The notes beneath the pieces were generated by a model. That model saw nothing but the letters and a program-made list of their open reading frames with translations, was not told the DNA's origin and did no database searches. A stretch of DNA of 64,000 nucleotides from Promethearchaeota archaeon Loki_b32 (GTDB taxonomy: Archaea; Asgardarchaeota; Lokiarchaeia; Sigyniarchaeales; SOKP01), in assembly GCA_005223125.1 (NCBI GenBank), contig NJBH01000012.1, positions 41,074-105,073 of the forward strand. The letters are read 5' to 3'. This document shows, in pieces, positions 51,666 to 61,246 of this stretch. Made by a program: the position numbers and the translations under genes. Within the stretch, counting starts at the first letter, position 1. Each line of letters starts with the position of its first letter.

Positions 51666-54600
51666 ATGAAATCAAAAAACAAAAAATTTATTGTTATTTT
51701 AACTATTTCGACATTTTTCTTGTTAAATGCTTTAGCCTTAATTAATGGGCTAGCTAAGACTATAGACGGTAAAGATGCAACCTTTAATCTTGATAAAGAA
51801 GATCCTTTAGGTCCTGAAGGTTATGGCGCAATAATTCCATCTCCTAATACAATGGGTAGAATATCAATTGATGGATCAAATCAAGGGAAGTTCACACTAA
51901 TGGATTGGTTAGGAGGATCAACTGGTTATGAAGAAATAGTAAGCTACTCAGGTGAAGATATTTCTCTTTACTATCCCACATATTTAGATGATTATATCTC
52001 TGATAGTTATACAAAAACCGATATTAATCCATGGTTAGATATTAGTTGGTTAAATATATCTGCATATAATGCTGAGGCTGAAACTTTATCTCCTTTCACT
52101 TTAAATTCTGTGTTTGATTACTACGTTTTAGGAGAGGGAGGTTCTTTAAATGCCCCTGCCAATAATGAACATCCATTACAAATCGATGTTATTGTTAAAA
52201 GTGGAGGTCCTAAAGTGCTTCAATTTGATTGGTTAATGGCTGATCCTACAGCAGCTTCATACGACTACTATTTAATTTCTCCTTCAGGAATTTATATGGA
52301 TACTAATTGTTATGAAGAACCAATAGCACACACAATAAGTTCTGGAACAGAATTGTTCAACATTTTGATATTTACAGCTTCTGAAATAGGTACATATCGT
52401 TTACTTTTTGATGTGGATCACACTGACCCTAGTTCTTTATATTTGGAGTTTTTAGATACCCAGATTTCATCGTTACCTACTGGTACGGTAAAATTTGCGG
52501 GGAATAGTGATGGAATTTTAAGTATTGAAGAAGGAAGTTATGCTGATTGGCAATCACAATGGTTTAGAATTAGCGGTAAAAAAGGAGATCTCTTTACTTT
52601 AGACTTATTTGAAGATTATGCTACAGGTGATGAACCTATTATAGATATCTGGACTCCGTGTGGAAATGGCTACCTTCTCGATTCAGGTAAAGTTATGGGA
52701 AGCCACGAGATTTATTTTCCTAAAAGCGGTGCAGCTTACATATCTTTTACAGATATAATTTTTGGTGATTGGTATAGATATTCATTATTCTTGAGCAAAA
52801 TAGAGACTGTCCAGTATACACTTGGAGAGAACCTAACCACCTTCATGCTTTCAAATGAAGAAAGAAAGGCTATAGAATTTTCACTCCGAGAAGATTCAAT
52901 TGTTCGATTTAATTATACAAGTCTAGCTCCTGAATTTCCAGAGATTTATGCATTTACTGCCGCTAAACGTTTTATTTATCGTGATTCAAGCGAGTTTGAA
53001 TGTTTTGATATTAATATGAGACTCATGGAAAGAACCTTCGGGTCGACTACTTTCTATTACCATTACATGCCCGCAGGAACCTATAGAGCTATAATAAAAA
53101 ATACAGTTGCAGGTGTGGACGGAGTTTTCCAAATTACCTCTAAGGTATATGATTGGGCAGATGAATCAGTTCCCGTAAATAATTTATCTTCTCCATACTT
53201 ATATCCTTCTGAATTAATCACTCTTGAGTTTGGGGCTGATGATTATTTTCCAAGTATCAAAGATCCTATTGGTATTGATATACAACTCCCTGAAATCGGT
53301 CAATTCATATTAAATACGACAATTTGGGCTTCAGATAACCCTGAGACTGCTACAGGCTTTCCTTCATATCTATATATGTATAACTCAACAGGTCCAGCAG
53401 ATTATTATAGTTTTGGTTACCCACAACCTGTATTTTCACTTGACGGTGATTCTACAGTAGGAGATTTCTTATACATCGGATCCCCAACAAGATGGGCAGG
53501 GATGGCATTTGATTTTTCAGTCCTTGGAGCTAGTGGAACAATGGAACCGTATGTTTACAACGGTGGATGGCAGTTAATATCGGAAGATAGCGATGGTACT
53601 AGTGAGCTCACTGCGGATGGTACAATAGAATTTGATATAACCGATTCCGACTTTACGGGATGGGATCTAGGAACTGGAGGTCTTATTATAGATCCTGCCA
53701 TTACTGAGGCTGATTATTATTGGATGAGATTAGAATGTACCGGAGATTACAGTGTTGGAACTGTACCTATTATACAACAATTAACACTACTAAATAATAC
53801 AATCGAAGGAAATGTATTCTTCAGACTCCTTGGAGAGACTGGTTATGAGTACGCTGATTATTTGGGCACTGGAGGTATTACCCAACCAAGTACTGAAACA
53901 GGGTTAGAAGTAAATTTAGATGATGATTTAGGTAGTTCATTTAATTGGGAAGACAGAGATAGTTATATTGTTAGAGGTTCATATCCTTTAATTATTGGAA
54001 TGGAAGAACGAACATACAAATTAATTATCCTTCCAGAATCATGGGATTATGAAGGAACAGTCAGGATTCAATTCGCAATCGAAGATTATTGGGGGTATCA
54101 CCATCAAGAAACTTACGATATTCCTACAATATCCCCTACTCCAAGTCTTCATGCAATCGATATAACAAACTACACTCTTAGTGGCTATTCTAATTTAACT
54201 GGGCCATACAATAATTACGGATTAACGACACAATACGACCATACTGAAACAACTCTAGGATTTGCTGGCGATGTGAGTTATTTTGCTCTACATTGTCATG
54301 GAAATGCTTATCAGTGGACACAATTAATCGTGACTATGCAAGGTGTAAGTAATTATGAACTCTATTTAATACAAGATCTTCCATGGATTACTAACGGTGG
54401 TCCAAATATGGAAGTAGCAACTATTGATACAAATGTTGGTGTCAATAGAACTTTTGAATTTGGTGTCTTTAATGAAGATTTTATTTTGTTATTTCAAGTC
54501 GAGGATGTTGCTGTAGATATCAAGTTTTATATTTCATTAAGCCAGTATGATACCGAAACACTTTTAACACTCGATAAAAAAGCATCTTATACACCACCAA

Positions 54601-54713
54601 TAGATATAATTTTAGTTTTAGCAATTGTTATACCTGCTGCTGTCGGAGGAGCTATCGTTGTAGTATATGTCTTGAAGAAGAAAGGTAAAATTTTAACAAA
54701 ACGTCCATCGTAA
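51666..54713 (+). CDS. Large secreted cell-surface protein with C-terminal membrane anchor, 1015 aa
   Basis: A surface protein. Signal peptide or anchor at residues about 8-30 (VILTISTFFLLNALALING), then about 950 residues of beta-rich, Tyr/Asp/Gly/Thr-rich sequence with many N-x-S/T sites. A C-terminal membrane helix (about 986-1008, LVLAIVIPAAVGGAIVVVYV) and a basic cytosolic tail follow. Bulk composition suggests several beta-sandwich modules (pre-peptidase C-like segments near residues 165-265 and 275-385), but no catalytic motif. AGGAAG precedes the ATG, and a 16-base A-run lies just before it. Probably an S-layer-associated, adhesive or substrate-binding protein. Confidence 0.75.
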   Translation: MKSKNKKFIVILTISTFFLLNALALINGLAKTIDGKDATFNLDKEDPLGPEGYGAIIPSPNTMGRISIDGSNQGKFTLMDWLGGSTGYEEIVSYSGEDISLYYPTYLDDYISDSYTKTDINPWLDISWLNISAYNAEAETLSPFTLNSVFDYYVLGEGGSLNAPANNEHPLQIDVIVKSGGPKVLQFDWLMADPTAASYDYYLISPSGIYMDTNCYEEPIAHTISSGTELFNILIFTASEIGTYRLLFDVDHTDPSSLYLEFLDTQISSLPTGTVKFAGNSDGILSIEEGSYADWQSQWFRISGKKGDLFTLDLFEDYATGDEPIIDIWTPCGNGYLLDSGKVMGSHEIYFPKSGAAYISFTDIIFGDWYRYSLFLSKIETVQYTLGENLTTFMLSNEERKAIEFSLREDSIVRFNYTSLAPEFPEIYAFTAAKRFIYRDSSEFECFDINMRLMERTFGSTTFYYHYMPAGTYRAIIKNTVAGVDGVFQITSKVYDWADESVPVNNLSSPYLYPSELITLEFGADDYFPSIKDPIGIDIQLPEIGQFILNTTIWASDNPETATGFPSYLYMYNSTGPADYYSFGYPQPVFSLDGDSTVGDFLYIGSPTRWAGMAFDFSVLGASGTMEPYVYNGGWQLISEDSDGTSELTADGTIEFDITDSDFTGWDLGTGGLIIDPAITEADYYWMRLECTGDYSVGTVPIIQQLTLLNNTIEGNVFFRLLGETGYEYADYLGTGGITQPSTETGLEVNLDDDLGSSFNWEDRDSYIVRGSYPLIIGMEERTYKLIILPESWDYEGTVRIQFAIEDYWGYHHQETYDIPTISPTPSLHAIDITNYTLSGYSNLTGPYNNYGLTTQYDHTETTLGFAGDVSYFALHCHGNAYQWTQLIVTMQGVSNYELYLIQDLPWITNGGPNMEVATIDTNVGVNRTFEFGVFNEDFILLFQVEDVAVDIKFYISLSQYDTETLLTLDKKASYTPPIDIILVLAIVIPAAVGGAIVVVYVLKKKGKILTKRPS

Positions 54714-55673
54714 ATTCGAATAACTAATTATCTCTTTTTTTTATTTTTTTACTTTCTATTATCTTTAAAATTCCAAAGAATTTTATAATTAATAGGCTAT
54801 TAGTTTCAAGATTTTCAAATAATCTTAAAAAAAGGATTGAATTTTTTGTTTTCATTTTATGAATTTATTATACTTACATTAATCCTTGGCATGTTAAAGA
54901 ACCGCTTGTTGGTAGTCTCAAATTTGATTAATGTATTCTTTAGAAATTTATCATAATATTTCTATACATTAGGAACTTTATTCGTCTATTATTATAATAA
55001 TCTTAGTATTGAAATTTAGAAAAGTGAGAAAACTTTAAGTATTTTGCATTATAAATTACAGAGAAATACGTCTCTTGGTTGTTATATTAGCATTTCACCC
55101 TTATTAAGAACTTAATAAAATTGTAAATTATTTTATTAAAACCATGTTGATCAAAACTTTGTTGTAAAATTCGGACTATAATTTTAAAAAAAATTCGTTT
55201 ATTATCCCAAAATTTTATTTTTAAATTTTTTTTTCCATTTAATTCATGGACTATTTTAGCTTTTATCTTTAAAATAAGGATGTAAGAAAGAAGATACAAA
55301 TTTTAAGCATCATTATTGTATCCTTCCAATTATATTTACGGATTAATGGAACAGAACGTTCATAAAATTGAGGTAAGATTTATTAGGATGGGTGACTAAA
55401 TACATATTAGAAAGAAATTTATTTTTTTTCTGGTAGTGGAATGTTTTTTTTTAGGCCATAATATTTATTCCTCCACGAATAAACTAAGATGGCATTCCAT
55501 TACACCCTTTTTTTTATAATTTGTTAACGACCGAGAATTTTAATACTTTTCATCAAATTCATAAAATGAGTTACTTAAATTTCCTAAAAATTAGATTCTA
55601 ATTTCTATGGTTCTTCAAAATTTACTCCAGATTTTAATTTCTTAAATTCCTCGATGAGGAATGGAATAAAAAT
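54714..55673. other. Long AT-rich intergenic region, nothing firm
   Basis: This is a 960-bp gap between the surface protein and etfA2. It is very AT-rich and opens with two T-runs (see terminator). One 70-codon frame on the minus strand (55087-55299) is Ile/Lys/Phe-rich and looks like chance. I see no tRNA, no repeats and no conserved structure. A decayed gene cannot be excluded. Confidence 0.5.
54735..54750 (+). terminator. Double oligo-T run after the surface-protein gene
   Basis: Eight and seven T bases (54735-54742, 54744-54750) separated by one A, starting 22 bases after the stop of the surface-protein gene, a typical archaeal termination signal. Confidence 0.5.
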
Positions 55674-56873
55674 TTATTGTTCAGATTTTGTTTTTTTTAT
55701 TTCTTCTATTAATGCCGGAATAATTTCATGAAGATCTCCAACTATACCATAATGAGCCCAATTAAAGATTGGTGCATTTGGATCTTTATTTATTGCAACG
55801 ATAATGCCAGAATTTTGCATACCTACAAGATGTTGAATAGCCCCAGAAATTCCGCAAGCAATATACAATTTTGGAGATACAGTTTTACCTGTTTGACCTA
55901 TTTGTCTATCTGGATCTAACCAATTTAATTCAACAGTTATTCTCGACCCTCCCAGTTCAGCGTCCAAAACTTCTGCTAGTTCTTCTATAATTCGAAACTT
56001 TTCTTTGGAGCCGACACCACGCCCACCAGCAACAATAAATTTGGCATCCTCAAGATTCACACTATTCCGAGTTTTACTTATTACTTTTACTATTTTTAAA
56101 ACTGAATCTTTCTCTTTAAATTCGTACTCAAGTTTCCTAATGTTTACATTTTTTTTTACCTTCTCGGGCATTTTGAAAATGCCAGCTCTTACAGTTGCCA
56201 TTTGTGGTCTGCTAGAAGGTGTTCTAATAGTTGCCATAATAGCACCACCATATGTTGGGCGAGTTTGAAGTAGATTTCTAGTTTCAAGATTTATCTCTAA
56301 TCCCGTACAATCTGCAGTTAAACCTGCACTGAGTCTTTTTGCCACTCTTGGAGCAAAATCTCTACCGGTAGGGGTAGCCCCAATTAATATAATTTCAGGT
56401 TTGTTTTCTAACACTAATTCTGTAATTACTTTTGTATATAAATCTGAATAATAATCCTTCAATATCGGGGATTTAATATAGATGATCTCATCCATCCCAT
56501 ATAGGCTAAATTCTTCTAATTTATCATCGAAATCCGTACCCAATATAACAAGAGACAAATTTACTTGTAATAAATCTGCCAATTCTCGTCCTTTACATAG
56601 TAGTTGTAATGATACGTTATGAATTTTTTTTTTGTAATGTTCTGCTACAACCCAAACTCCTTTGAATTGGGAAATATCTATTTTTTGAGCTTTAACGTCA
56701 TCCCGGTCTAATGAAATCGCTTCTTCAGGACAGACCTCTACGCATGCACCACAAAGATTACAGTTTGGTAAAACGAATGCTATATTGTTATCTAATTCAA
56801 TAGCTCCATAGATGCAGCTCTCCATACAGCTAGCGCAACCAGTACATAATTCTTCATCAATTATAATGCTCAA
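55674..56873 (-). CDS. etfA: Electron transfer flavoprotein, alpha subunit with N-terminal 2[4Fe-4S] domain (copy 2)
   Basis: A 399-residue EtfA with the same ferredoxin fusion as copy 1: CTGCASCMESCIYG and CNLCGACVEVCPEE at the N-terminus, then the EtfA body with AGGRGVGSKEKF and TVSPKLYIACGISG. It starts at a TTG eight bases after AGAGGA and lies 13 bp after etfB2. It is similar to copy 1 along its length but clearly diverged, so the two ETFs probably serve different dehydrogenases. No dehydrogenase gene accompanies this copy. Confidence 0.92.
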   Translation of the reverse strand: MSIIIDEELCTGCASCMESCIYGAIELDNNIAFVLPNCNLCGACVEVCPEEAISLDRDDVKAQKIDISQFKGVWVVAEHYKKKIHNVSLQLLCKGRELADLLQVNLSLVILGTDFDDKLEEFSLYGMDEIIYIKSPILKDYYSDLYTKVITELVLENKPEIILIGATPTGRDFAPRVAKRLSAGLTADCTGLEINLETRNLLQTRPTYGGAIMATIRTPSSRPQMATVRAGIFKMPEKVKKNVNIRKLEYEFKEKDSVLKIVKVISKTRNSVNLEDAKFIVAGGRGVGSKEKFRIIEELAEVLDAELGGSRITVELNWLDPDRQIGQTGKTVSPKLYIACGISGAIQHLVGMQNSGIIVAINKDPNAPIFNWAHYGIVGDLHEIIPALIEEIKKTKSEQ

Positions 56874-56886
56874 ATGAATAGTCCTC

Positions 56887-57693
56887 TTAGAAAATTTTGT
56901 CCTCTTTTAAATGTTGACATAACTTTTGAACTACTTCTTCATTGGACCCTACTAACATGATGGGGTTTACCCTTCTTTTAGGAATGAAAATTTTCCTAAC
57001 TTCAGTCATAGAACCATTTAAACCAATTTTAGATTTGTCTGCATTTAATGTATTGGAATCAAGATATGTTAGTCTTGCTTTTTCATAGGCTTTCATAATT
57101 CCCGCTATACTAGGATATCTAGGTTTATTTATATCATTTAATACAGAAATTAAAGCTGGTAGTTGTGTTTCAATGATGACAATCTCTGTAGCTCTAAATT
57201 TTCGTTCTGCAACAATTTTGTCTTCACTCAATTCGATATTCAGTACATACGTTATTTGCGGAATTCCTAATTCTTCTGCTAATTCTGGAGGTACTTGTCC
57301 AGTATCTCCATCTATTGCTTGTGCACCACAAATTATAAGATATTTTTCTTCAGAATTAGATTCTTTTAATATCTTTTTAATAGCTAAACTAAGAGTGTGG
57401 GATGTAGCTAACGTATCTGCCCCCGCAAAAGCTCTATCGGTTAATAATACTCCCTTATCTACACCCATGGCTAAAACTTCACGTAATATTTCTTCTGCTT
57501 GAGGGGGTCCCATGCTCAAAGCTATAACTTCCAATTTATGCTTTTCCTTCAACATTAAAGCTAATTCAATAGCATTTCGATCATTAGGATTAATTATAGA
57601 CAAAACACCTTCTCTTACAAGTGTATTTGTGTTTGGGTCGATTTTTACCTCTGAAACTCCCGGGACTTGTTTAATACACACAAAAATTTTCAA
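56887..57693 (-). CDS. etfB: Electron transfer flavoprotein, beta subunit (copy 2)
   Basis: A 268-residue EtfB: KIFVCIKQVPGVSEVKIDPN, LSMGPPQAEEI and CGAQAIDGDTGQVPPELA. The start is a TTG at 57693. It is the upstream partner of etfA2, on the minus strand. Compared with copy 1 it has a short insertion near residue 115 (KESNSEEK). It forms a heterodimer carrying FAD and AMP/FAD by family knowledge. Confidence 0.92.
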   Translation of the reverse strand: MKIFVCIKQVPGVSEVKIDPNTNTLVREGVLSIINPNDRNAIELALMLKEKHKLEVIALSMGPPQAEEILREVLAMGVDKGVLLTDRAFAGADTLATSHTLSLAIKKILKESNSEEKYLIICGAQAIDGDTGQVPPELAEELGIPQITYVLNIELSEDKIVAERKFRATEIVIIETQLPALISVLNDINKPRYPSIAGIMKAYEKARLTYLDSNTLNADKSKIGLNGSMTEVRKIFIPKRRVNPIMLVGSNEEVVQKLCQHLKEDKIF

Positions 57694-57819
57694 TCCGAAA
57701 TCACTACCTTATTAGTTCAACTCAAAAATCATATAACTTCTTTTAAAACGAATAAAAAATTCTAGCAAAATAAATTTTCCGATAACAAAATAAAAAATTA
57801 TGAAAATATTTAATTTTTG

Positions 57820-60800
57820 TTATTCATCATGTTTTAAAATTCCTATTTTAATTAAATGATTAACCATTATTGTTATAGTTCTTCTATCAAATGGGACGTG
57901 CGGATCTTTTGATAATAGAGTAATATTTGTTTTTTCTTTATTAATATAATTCTCAATTAATATCTTGTTTAAGAAGATTAGATTATTTAAATACTGATAA
58001 GTTGGTTGATTATATTTAGGACTGTTAAGAAGCCAAGTCATTATTATTAAATCTTGATTTTCGAATTCTTGTTTTAATAGCTTAATCATTTTGGTCTCAG
58101 AAATTTTATTTTTATATTCCATTAAGATTCTACAGATTATTTCATTAAGAAGATTACGCAACTCATTTGGAAAGACACGGATCTGATTATCCTCATTTAT
58201 TCCAATTCTCATTTTTGGGTTCTCATTTAGCCATTTTTGATAATCAAGATTTTTTTCTTCAAAAAATTTTTTTAGATGTGTTGTAATTGTCTGTCTATGT
58301 GGTATGTTAACTACTCCTTGATCTATCAAATATTCAACAATTCTAAGTGTAGATCTAAGTTTTTCATATAAAACCTTTAAACGTTCAGCCCTAGATTTAT
58401 CATACATATATTTCTCGAGCTCTAAGACTTTTGAAATCGTTTTGTTGATTAAATCGATATCTATACTAATACCTAATGTTTTTTCGCATGTATTTTTTAA
58501 AAATAAAGCACTTTTCTTTGAATAATTAAATACTTTTTTGTTATTTTGCTTTAACCATGATTTTATTTTATTGCGTATTATTTGCTGTTCAGATTCAGAA
58601 GAATTTAGGTAAATTAATTTTGAAGCGATCCAAATTCGCCTTAAAGGTTCTTTTAATTTCTCAGGTTTGCAGATTTGGAAAAACCTTACAATAGAATCTT
58701 TTTTTGCTATATCAACTCTCCAAGCAAATCTCTTTTCATCATATCTAATTGTTGGCGATGGTATTATATCTAATGCCAAACTCATTCTATAGAAATCCTC
58801 AACTAATGTTTTAGAGCAATTTTGAAATGATAATCGTATGGCTCTTTTATTATCTATATTTATGCTGCCATCAGTATCAAATAAGCCTTTTAAACACCTA
58901 ATAATGAAAGATTTATTTTTGAATATAAGATCAGGAACTCCTACTTGATTTTTTACTTTATTTCCAACTTTTAAACCTAAATTTACCAGAGTTTTAATAA
59001 TTAATTTACTATATACTCTTAGACTAATTCCTTTCCCTTTATGTTTGCTTATCTTAATTTCTCTATTAAGTAGAGTTTCCATTAAAATTTTTACATAGGA
59101 CACGTATTTAGGGTCATCTATGCGATTTAATGATATATCTAATTGATTTTGATAATTTTTAGAAAACAAATTACCATCTCCTAGCAGAATACCTATTAGT
59201 TCTGAAGTTAAATCATTTTCTCCTAAATTTAAAACTAGATCTGTAGTATTTAAAAAATTTTGTATCATAAGTTTCTTAACTGCTAAATCAAAATCCCAAC
59301 CCCATTTAATATATTTTTGTGTGTTTTGTCTAAAATCATTTCCTAATAAAGAAATCAAATCTTCTGTTGGAAGTTTGCTCAATACCGATATAAGCTGCTC
59401 CTTATCATCCTCATCAAGCTTATCTTTTTTGATAGTCTTAAGGATTAATGATTTTTCATTTAGTCTCAAGGTTGCATTCTTATATAAATTCTCCTTTAAA
59501 ATCTCCTTCCAATTTTCTTTAGCTTGCTCTCTCGAAACTCTTTCTATGTTAGAATTTTCAATTTTTTTGAGTTTTTTTAATTTTTGAGCAAGATATTTGA
59601 CAAATTTTACTCGTTCATCTTGAATACGGTATTCAAACCAACCAATATTGTTATTATAGAAATTTCTAAATGTACGTAAGTTGTCAAAGAGATCATCCTG
59701 TATTTCATTCAGATCTTTAATTAATTCTTCAATTTCCCGTATTTTTTTTTCTGATAAAATCTCCTTTCCTAATAATTGGTTTAATCTTCTGACAACTTTT
59801 CTAAATTCTCGATATTTTCTAATTTTCTCAATAAGTTCTTTTCTAATCTCTTTAGGAATCTCTTTCTCATCAGCCTCATTTATCCATGTTTCTAATAAGT
59901 TTTCCCAATCTTCAATAGGTTCTTCTTTCTCCTCAGTTTCTTGATCTTTTTGTTTTTCCTGTTCTGATTTTACGTTTGATTTTAGCCATTCATCAAATCC
60001 TTTAGTTATTTTCTCTTTGTATAAAGGTCTTTTTCCAGTTTCCAGATAGTATCTATTTTTAAGTTCATCGGGAATTTTCTGCTCACAATCTTTTTCATCT
60101 TTTGGTTTGCCTTGTTGCTCTTCATTTTTTACTTTATTAAGTTCATTTTCTTGATTTTCCTTTTTCAATAGTTTCTTTTCAATCTCTTTTTTAGTTTCTT
60201 TTTCTTTTTCTTGGCTTTTTAATTCTGGTTTTAGCAAAAGAATAGTACTTTGATCAGATCTTTGTCTATTAATACTTTTATTATCTGATCCAGAATCTTT
60301 TTTTTGAATATGTGTTTTTTTTGTCTTTCTTGGCATTTTTTTCTCAATCCTTTTTTGTTCTCTTCTATTTACTGTAGCGGTCGTGCCCTCAAATGATTTT
60401 TTATCACTATAACTTGAAGAAAAGTTGTCAGCCATGACTAAGGTTCGATTCCCCTTTTGAATTGTTTCCGAGTAAGATTCAGTTGTACTTTCATCAATGC
60501 TTTCATAGTTTTTCTCTTGTTTAGATTCCTGTTCTGGAGAACTAATGGGTTCTTGTTCTGGTTCCTCAATAGGTTGATTTTCAGGTTCTATAGGTTCAAA
60601 AGTACCTTCAGGGACTTCAATTTCTGGAATTTCACCACCTGCTAATTCTTCTGGTGATGCCCACTCTGGCACGATTTCTGGATCAGGCTCTTCTATTGGT
60701 TCCTCAAGGGGTTGACTTTCAGGTTCTTCTATTGGTTCAAAAGTATCTTCAGGAACATCTATTCCAGGGATTTCACCTCCCGCTAATTCCTCTGGTGATG

Positions 60801-61203
60801 CCCATTCTGGTACGATTTCTGGATCTGGTTCTTGATCTGGTTCCTCAGTAGGTTCATTTTCTGGTTGTTGCTCAGCGGGGGATAAGTCTGTTTCTGTTCC
60901 TTCTCTACCAATATTAGATTCAAAATCATTTTCATTATCACTATCAGAGGATTGGCTTTCTGGTGTAAAACTATCATTTTGCCAATCATAATCTTCATTT
61001 GGATCGAAATTATCTTCCCAATTATAATCTTCATCTGGATCGAAATTATCTTCCCAATTATAGTCTTCATCCGGATCATAGTCACTCCCCCAATCGTAAT
61101 CCTCATCAGGATCAAATTCTCCATCATCAAATTCTTCATCTGGATCAGTATCTGGATTATGTTCGGGCTCATCCTCATCGTATTCATCACCGGATTCACT
61201 AAT
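57820..61203 (-). CDS. Very large acidic-repeat protein with LAGLIDADG domain, apparent AUU start
   Basis: One frame stays open from 61215 to 57820, about 1127 residues. Order: a Glu/Asp/Tyr/Trp-rich tract with four 12-residue repeats; two 47-residue repeats beginning VPEWASPEELAGGEIP; a charged, Lys/Glu-rich coiled region; the segment ETGKRPLYKEKITKGFDEWL; helices; a LAGLIDADG unit with both motifs (ELIGILLGDG at about 668-677 and CLKGLFDTDG at about 770-779); and a helical C-terminal third. No ATG exists in the first 180 codons; GAGGAG (61211-61216) lies seven bases before ATT at 61203. A GTG at 60672 would cut the first repeat and lacks a ribosome binding site. It lies 43 bp downstream of the ATPase gene. 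Role unknown: nuclease, or LAGLIDADG-type DNA-binding protein. Confidence 0.7.
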   Translation of the reverse strand: MSESGDEYDEDEPEHNPDTDPDEEFDDGEFDPDEDYDWGSDYDPDEDYNWEDNFDPDEDYNWEDNFDPNEDYDWQNDSFTPESQSSDSDNENDFESNIGREGTETDLSPAEQQPENEPTEEPDQEPDPEIVPEWASPEELAGGEIPGIDVPEDTFEPIEEPESQPLEEPIEEPDPEIVPEWASPEELAGGEIPEIEVPEGTFEPIEPENQPIEEPEQEPISSPEQESKQEKNYESIDESTTESYSETIQKGNRTLVMADNFSSSYSDKKSFEGTTATVNRREQKRIEKKMPRKTKKTHIQKKDSGSDNKSINRQRSDQSTILLLKPELKSQEKEKETKKEIEKKLLKKENQENELNKVKNEEQQGKPKDEKDCEQKIPDELKNRYYLETGKRPLYKEKITKGFDEWLKSNVKSEQEKQKDQETEEKEEPIEDWENLLETWINEADEKEIPKEIRKELIEKIRKYREFRKVVRRLNQLLGKEILSEKKIREIEELIKDLNEIQDDLFDNLRTFRNFYNNNIGWFEYRIQDERVKFVKYLAQKLKKLKKIENSNIERVSREQAKENWKEILKENLYKNATLRLNEKSLILKTIKKDKLDEDDKEQLISVLSKLPTEDLISLLGNDFRQNTQKYIKWGWDFDLAVKKLMIQNFLNTTDLVLNLGENDLTSELIGILLGDGNLFSKNYQNQLDISLNRIDDPKYVSYVKILMETLLNREIKISKHKGKGISLRVYSKLIIKTLVNLGLKVGNKVKNQVGVPDLIFKNKSFIIRCLKGLFDTDGSINIDNKRAIRLSFQNCSKTLVEDFYRMSLALDIIPSPTIRYDEKRFAWRVDIAKKDSIVRFFQICKPEKLKEPLRRIWIASKLIYLNSSESEQQIIRNKIKSWLKQNNKKVFNYSKKSALFLKNTCEKTLGISIDIDLINKTISKVLELEKYMYDKSRAERLKVLYEKLRSTLRIVEYLIDQGVVNIPHRQTITTHLKKFFEEKNLDYQKWLNENPKMRIGINEDNQIRVFPNELRNLLNEIICRILMEYKNKISETKMIKLLKQEFENQDLIIMTWLLNSPKYNQPTYQYLNNLIFLNKILIENYINKEKTNITLLSKDPHVPFDRRTITIMVNHLIKIGILKHDE
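60550..60813 (-). repeat. Two 141-bp tandem coding repeats
   Basis: The codons for the segment starting VPEWASPEELAGGEIP occur twice with a period of 141 bp (47 residues), beginning at 60813 and 60672 on the minus strand. The copies agree over about 39 residues with a few changes, and both contain TFEPIE and Pro/Glu-rich ends. They lie wholly inside the large LAGLIDADG-containing protein. Confidence 0.85.
60982..61125 (-). repeat. Four 36-bp tandem coding repeats (acidic 12-residue units)
   Basis: Four head-to-tail 36-bp units start at 60982, 61018, 61054 and 61090. The middle two share the most; the outer ones have drifted. Read in the coding frame they give variants of DPDEDYNWEDNF, an Asp/Glu unit with one Tyr and one Trp. 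There are no spacers between units, so this is a protein repeat, not a CRISPR array. Confidence 0.88.
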
Positions 61204-61246
61204 AGATAATCTCCTCTAAGATTATAATTATAAGAGTAATTTTTAT

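Noticed and set aside
55087..55299. 70-codon minus-strand frame in the long gap
   Set aside because: Ile/Lys/Phe-rich, low complexity, no ribosome binding site and no neighbour; expected by chance in AT-rich DNA.
58850..59300. LAGLIDADG unit as part of an intein
   Set aside because: No Cys/Ser at an N-terminal junction and no terminal His-Asn followed by Cys/Ser/Thr; the flanks do not form a recognisable split host protein.
60443..60455. GGTTCGATTCCCC, resembling a tRNA T-arm
   Set aside because: The flanking bases do not form the T-stem or an acceptor stem, and the site lies within coding sequence.
60982..61125. 36-bp repeats that could suggest a CRISPR array
   Set aside because: The units are head to tail with no spacers, are imperfect, lie inside a coding frame, and no cas gene is present.
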